Source: Larus michahellis (taxonomy: Eukaryota; Chordata; Aves; Charadriiformes; Laridae). Taken from it: a stretch of DNA of 64,000 nt. Location: NCBI RefSeq assembly GCF_964199755.1, contig NC_133897.1, positions 114,709,579-114,773,578 on the forward strand, in the 5' to 3' direction. The notes under the pieces were generated by a model, which did not search any database, was not told the DNA's origin, and saw only the letters and a program-made list of their open reading frames with translations. Positions within the stretch are counted from its first letter, which is position 1. Every line of letters begins with the position of its first letter. Positions 54,801 through 60,800 of the stretch are shown piece after piece. Made by a program: the position numbers and the translations under genes.

Positions 54801-57800
54801 CCAGTGTCTCACCACCCTCATGGTGAAGAACTTCCTAACGTCCAGTCTGAATCGTCCCATCTCTAGTTTTAATCCATTCCCTCTAGTCCTGCCATTACCC
54901 GACATCCTAAAAAGACCCTCACCAGCTTTCTTGTAGGCCCCCTTAAGATACTGGTAGGCCACTACAAGGTCTCCTTGGAGCCGTCTTTTCTTCAGACTGA
55001 ACAACCCCAACTCTCTCAGTCTGTCCTTATAGGAGAGATGCTCCAGCCCTCTGATCATCTTTGTGGCACTTATCTGGACACGTTCCAGTACGTCCATATC
55101 TCTCTTGTAGTAGGGGCTCCAGGATTGGATGCAGTACTCCATGTGGGGTACTCACGAGAGTGGAGTAGAGGGGGAGAATCATTAGAACTAGTTCAGCCTG
55201 AAGATAGCTCCGAATGATTGGGAGTTTAGCTAATTGATGTTGCTCTATACTTTGTGGTTATGATCTGGTTTTGCTCCTTACAAAGATCTGCATAGGTGCA
55301 TTGCTATTCAGCCTTTGCTGGTCAGAACCTGGTACTATTCTTCTTAAGAAAGTCCTTTCATTAACAGGTAGTTTGTGCAAAAGATGAGCTACCTGATCAT
55401 GTTCAAGGTGCCCATCAGTTTGGACTTGCCAAAGGCAGCCACTTGACACTGCTCTTCAATCAGTCTACTGTCAGGAAGAAGTGAGTATATCCCGAATCAC
55501 AAGTGCACACTGTGTTATCTCATATTGAGCTACAAGAAGTGCAATGTTGTTTTTCATGAACGATCATCACATTTCCAGCTTTGAGCGTGGCTCTTGCTTC
55601 AGGCTTCTGTGGGTTCCTCATGGAAGAAGGCGTCACGACCACTGCAATGTAATTAATGTGTCTTTCCCAGGTTTGTGATCATGAGTTTAACTCATGGTCA
55701 GAGTTCTGCATTTTTTCCTCTCAGACTTAAGAGCCCCACTGTACCTGCTGTAAATATTTTGATTTCTGTTTTCCACGTACAGAGCTCAGCTGGTCCCTCC
55801 TCCTTTGACTGATGCAGATAACATCTCATTCTCTCCACTGGATTTTCTGCAATTGCACCTTCCATGTCTGCTTCACTCCCCAGGTCACTGAAGGAGCTGG
55901 CTACTGAGAAGAATCATTCTGTTGGGCCTTAACATGTGATAGCCTCTCTGCCACTCTTGTTTGTTTGAGAGGCTCCCAACAAGGTCCGCAAAACACAGCC
56001 TGCAAGCCACTTGCGTACGCTTCTTTCAACTCAAGAAGCCCCCGCAGGCATTGAGAAAAGAGCCTTTTTTCCTTCTAGCCCCTCTGTTGCAACTATTGAA
56101 CATAAGAGCATTGCAGAGAATTGATTCTATGTAGTCTGAACGTAGTGTCTCTGTAACAAATAGCTCAATCGGCTCCTCTGCCTTTCAAGCCACCCTCCGT
56201 TCTCAGTCTGCCTGTTATATCCCAGTAAGCCTGGCTAATAGTAATGGATGACATCATAATATCCTGAAATTCGTCCCTTTCTTGGGGCAGTAGGCAAGCC
56301 TGCAATCGCAAACAGCTGAGCCTGTCCCTCTTAAAGCCCAGCTCACTCTGTCTCTGACAGGTGCAGCACTGATTTCTAGTATGAAATACATTATAGGTCA
56401 TGCTTTCTTAGAATCAATGCAAATTCTACTTTTCTGGCCTTTATAATAAAAAATTTCCTTTCATAATAATAAATTGGTTGCGGCTGTTCTCTGTCTCCAG
56501 AAAAGCTATTTATCAATGCAGAAGAAATATCTTTCAGTAACACTGAATTTTTATTGTCTAGACTTTCTGTCCAGCTGAATCTCAGAACCTTTGCCTCCAG
56601 TGGCCTGATTTACTACATGGCGCACGAGAACCAGGTTGATTATGCGGCCCTACAGCTTCATGGGGGACAGCTCTATTTCTCATTTGATCTAGGCAAAGGA
56701 AAAGCAGTAGCTTTTCACCCTGCTGTTATCAGTGATGGAAAATGGCATACGGTAGGTAGTCACCAATCTTGTACTTCATTTTCTTTTCCTTGGAGTTACT
56801 GGGATGTTTTATCCCAGCCTCTCCTGTATGTTTTCTGTGTTGCAAAGGCAAACAGGTTTTTAACCCAGTCATGAAACCATTCAGATAACTTGTGTTTAAG
56901 TATAACTGTTTCATTTAAAAATTCTCACTAATTCTGCATCAATTCCAGCATGCCCTCATTTTTTCCAGATAAAGACTGAATACCTTAAAAGAAAAGGTAT
57001 AATCATTGTGGACGGACAGGAATTGGTAGCAGTCAGTGCTGTGGCAGATGGTAGCACTTTGGATGTGGAAGGGAAGCTCTACGTGGGAGGCCTGCCCTTA
57101 GACTACGTGCCGAAGAATCTTGGAAATGTAAGAAGATTTGGGGTGGTGGGGCATCTCTGACATTTTGCAATACAAAAATGAGTATACTGCATCAAACCCA
57201 TCTAATTCAGTACCCTGTCTCTGATGGGCAAAAAAAGAAGTACTTAGGGAAAGAAACAACAAAGTAAGTAATGACCCTTTACCAGATCAATCTTTCCGGC
57301 TTTCTGTGGCTTAGTGACTAGCTAGAAATTGTATCCTTGTGTTTTAGTAGTAGCCCTTAATAGATTTCTTTCTTCTATCAATGTCTGTGTTAAAAATGGA
57401 TAAAGAATATAAATCCATGTGTTTCAGAGTATAAGATAAAAATATGACTTTCAGTCTCAGACATTTTAGTACATAAGTCCTGTTGCATTCAAATAGGAAT
57501 TAGGTGCCTTAAATATCTCTGAAAGGCTGGGTTTAGCTGTCTGAAATTAAAACATACTTTTTACACATGCTTTTTTAGAGGGTAGGTTTTCGTTGCCTTC
57601 CTTCTTCTGGAGCCCATTATCTCAGGGAGGATTCCGGTAATGATAACAATATTTCTCAATTCCTGGGCATAATTTCTTCACCCATGCTTTTTAATTGGAT
57701 AATGGGGCTAACAAATATTGGAATACTTCGAATCCGCAATTGCTGAAAATAGTAATAGTGAGAAATTCTAATGACTCCTTCTGCTGGATAGAACTCTGGT

Positions 57801-60800
57801 GATCTATACTTGCAAAATGTCATACAAAAATCTTGATTTACTCCTTAATTTGCTGAAGCATGTTTGGAATGTCTTCAACTGTTGGGCGTATCCCTGCTCA
57901 CATTCAAGCAAGTACAATTCTTTCTATATGTTATAGTGTATACTGTGTTCCTAAACAGTATTTGTTTTGACTCTAAGACATTATGTACATTTGTAACCTT
58001 ATAGAATTATATGTAATAAATAGAAATGTAATTATGTAAGCATTTTAAATCCTGTTGTTTTGTTTGGATACTTTTTTATTTACAATAACATCAGGTGAAT
58101 CGCAAAGAGAGCATTGCAGAAGTTTGTATTACACATTAACTCTTATATTTCCATACGCTTAGGTGACTCACAGTATACCTGCCTGCATTGGCAGCATGAC
58201 GATTAACAGCAAGCAGCTGGACAACGAGAGCCCTGTCTCTATCTTTGCTGTGAATAAATGCTATGTGACAGTGCAGGACGGTACTTTCTTCGATGGGAGT
58301 GGTTTTGCTGCTCTTGGTAAGTGTCATTAAACGAAAGCAGTACCTTGCTGAATTAATGTTAATGAAAACATACTCTTTTTAGGTCTTGTGGGAGCTGTGT
58401 GTGATTGACTCCTCACACAAAGAGTGCATGCCCTGCATATGTATTTCTAGCCGAGTCCCTTTACTCCATACATCCAAAAGTGGCCATTTCTGCAAAGGGC
58501 TATCTTCCACAAATGAAAGAGCTAATGATTCTAGCACTGGGAAAGAAATGAACTACCTCTTTCTTCAGCTAAGAATATCCATGTTCATTATGCTAATGTC
58601 TGTTTAAGGGTATGGAGACAAAAGAGGAATTGTGAAATAATGTGAAGGACTACATTATATGTGGTCTTTACTGTTTCTTAGAAACAAGGTAGAACGCATT
58701 AAATCTAAACTAATGAAAGAAAACTTATTTGGGAATTTATCTTTTCCAGTATAAAAAGTAAATGCCGACTTTGGAAAACTTACTTTCCCGAGGTTCTGCA
58801 AGGTCATATGCCATCAGAGAAATTAACAAGCCTTTTAATGACAATATATGTATGCTACTTTCTACTGTGGGCCACAAGTCTGCTGTTAAAAGCTTGTAAC
58901 TTCTTTTCAGTCCGAGAAGGTTACAAAGTCCGGTCTGATGTGAACATCACACTGGAGTTCCGTACGACAGCGGTGCATGGCGTTCTCCTCGGGGTCAGCA
59001 GTGCTAAGGTTGATGCCGTTGGACTGGAGATTGTAAATGGCAAGGTAGGCTGCCCCGTGCTGCCATTTCACAAAGCTTGCTTAAAACTGGGAGGATAGAA
59101 ATGTTGGGTAGCACTAAATAGACACCAGTCATATGTGATGGAGGCAAAACGTCCGAACCAAATCCCCACAGAACTAGGATGGGATAGACTTTCAGTCTCA
59201 AGGTTTCTCATCATCATCGTGATAAAATGTGAGATTAGCAGAAGTCACTGGAACTTTTTGCCTCTTTAATTAGTCTAATTAATGTTTAGACACAGTCTGT
59301 AGCTACTGTGACCTCCTGGACTACATGCCTTGTATGTTAGACCAAATATATACCTTTCTTGTAGCTTAATGCTTTTTCTACCATAGAGCTACACTTGTCC
59401 TTGGTAAACATATTATTGTATGTACAACGCACCCTGTTTTCGCAATCTCTTCTTAAATGTTCATGAGCAATTAACTCACTTTCTACTTCTACTGGCCATT
59501 ATGCTCCATAAACCTTTTAACGATCAATACATAGTTCTCCACTTATCTACTGCATAAAAAATGTATACTTGATTGCTCTTAAGTATTTCCTTTTCTCAGA
59601 AATAGCTCATTTTTTATTCAGAACTTCCCAGTTAGAGACAGCGTTAAATATCACTGTTTCTGTGGGACATATTTTCTCAGTTAACATTTGCATATTAATC
59701 CTCACCACAGAGTTGAGGGAATGTCTACTGCTTTGAAAAATAAATACATTAAATAAATACATGTATTAGCAATGACACGTGCTTTCAGTCCACTCTCTTC
59801 AGTTAGATACAGTGGATCTTTTTTTCAGATCTGAAGTCTCAGCTTCTGTGAGAAAATGACTTGATTTTTATTTTAAGAAACACTGAAATCCCAAGCGAAG
59901 TGTACCACGCTAACCCAACAGGCATAAATAGATCGAAGTCTTTTAGATTTTAAAGATACTTCAATAGGGATGTGCTCTATCCATCAAATTAAAAAATAGC
60001 TTTGCATGATTACCAAACATTTATTAAAACTGAAATCTCTGCACCAGCATGATTGTGCTTTTATCTAGGCAAATTAGTTCATGTATTCTTACTTTATATC
60101 TTTATTGGCATCTGGCTGTTTATACAGGTTTTATTCCATGTCAACAATGGAGCTGGCAGAATTACAGCTACATATGAACCAAGAGGCACAAATAGTTTGT
60201 GTGACGGAAAATGGCACAAACTTCAAGCAAACAAAAGCAAACATCGCATTTCGCTGATAATTGATGGGAATGTGGTTCAAACTGATAATCCCTACACCCA
60301 GTCAACCTCTGCAGATACCAACAATCCCATTTATGTTGGAGGCTATCCTGGTAGGTACAATAATATTTCTCTTCCCTCCTCTCCCTCCTGCTTACGCTCT
60401 CTCTCTCTGAATGACTCGTAAACACATGCGCGCTCTCTCTCTGATTCATGAAGTTCATGATTGAGTTATAAATCATAGTTACCATTTTCCGCGTTGTTGC
60501 TGAGATCACAGCATGTTAATATTTGTGCATACTATCTCTGTGGAGGACTGCGTTTAGCTGTTGAGTGTGTTGGCAAGATCAACTGAACTCGTATCACTTT
60601 CCTACACAAACCTGCTCCTTAGTTTCTGAGAAGGATTTCCTCCATGCGGTTTGTCTCTCACAGTCTCTCTCAGGCTGCACAACACCCCTGCCTCTGTGTG
60701 TTTAGGTGTGATTCTCTGGCAGTCAAATTCGTATTAAGGCTTTCTCTCACATTCATCTAAGTAAGGTTTCTATAGTGCTCTTCTCTACTTTATTTTTGCG

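Noticed and set aside
54714..55142. 142-codon reverse-strand open frame as a host gene
   Set aside because: Its motifs are those of the CR1 reverse-transcriptase C terminus and it is 5'-truncated next to a CR1 3' end.
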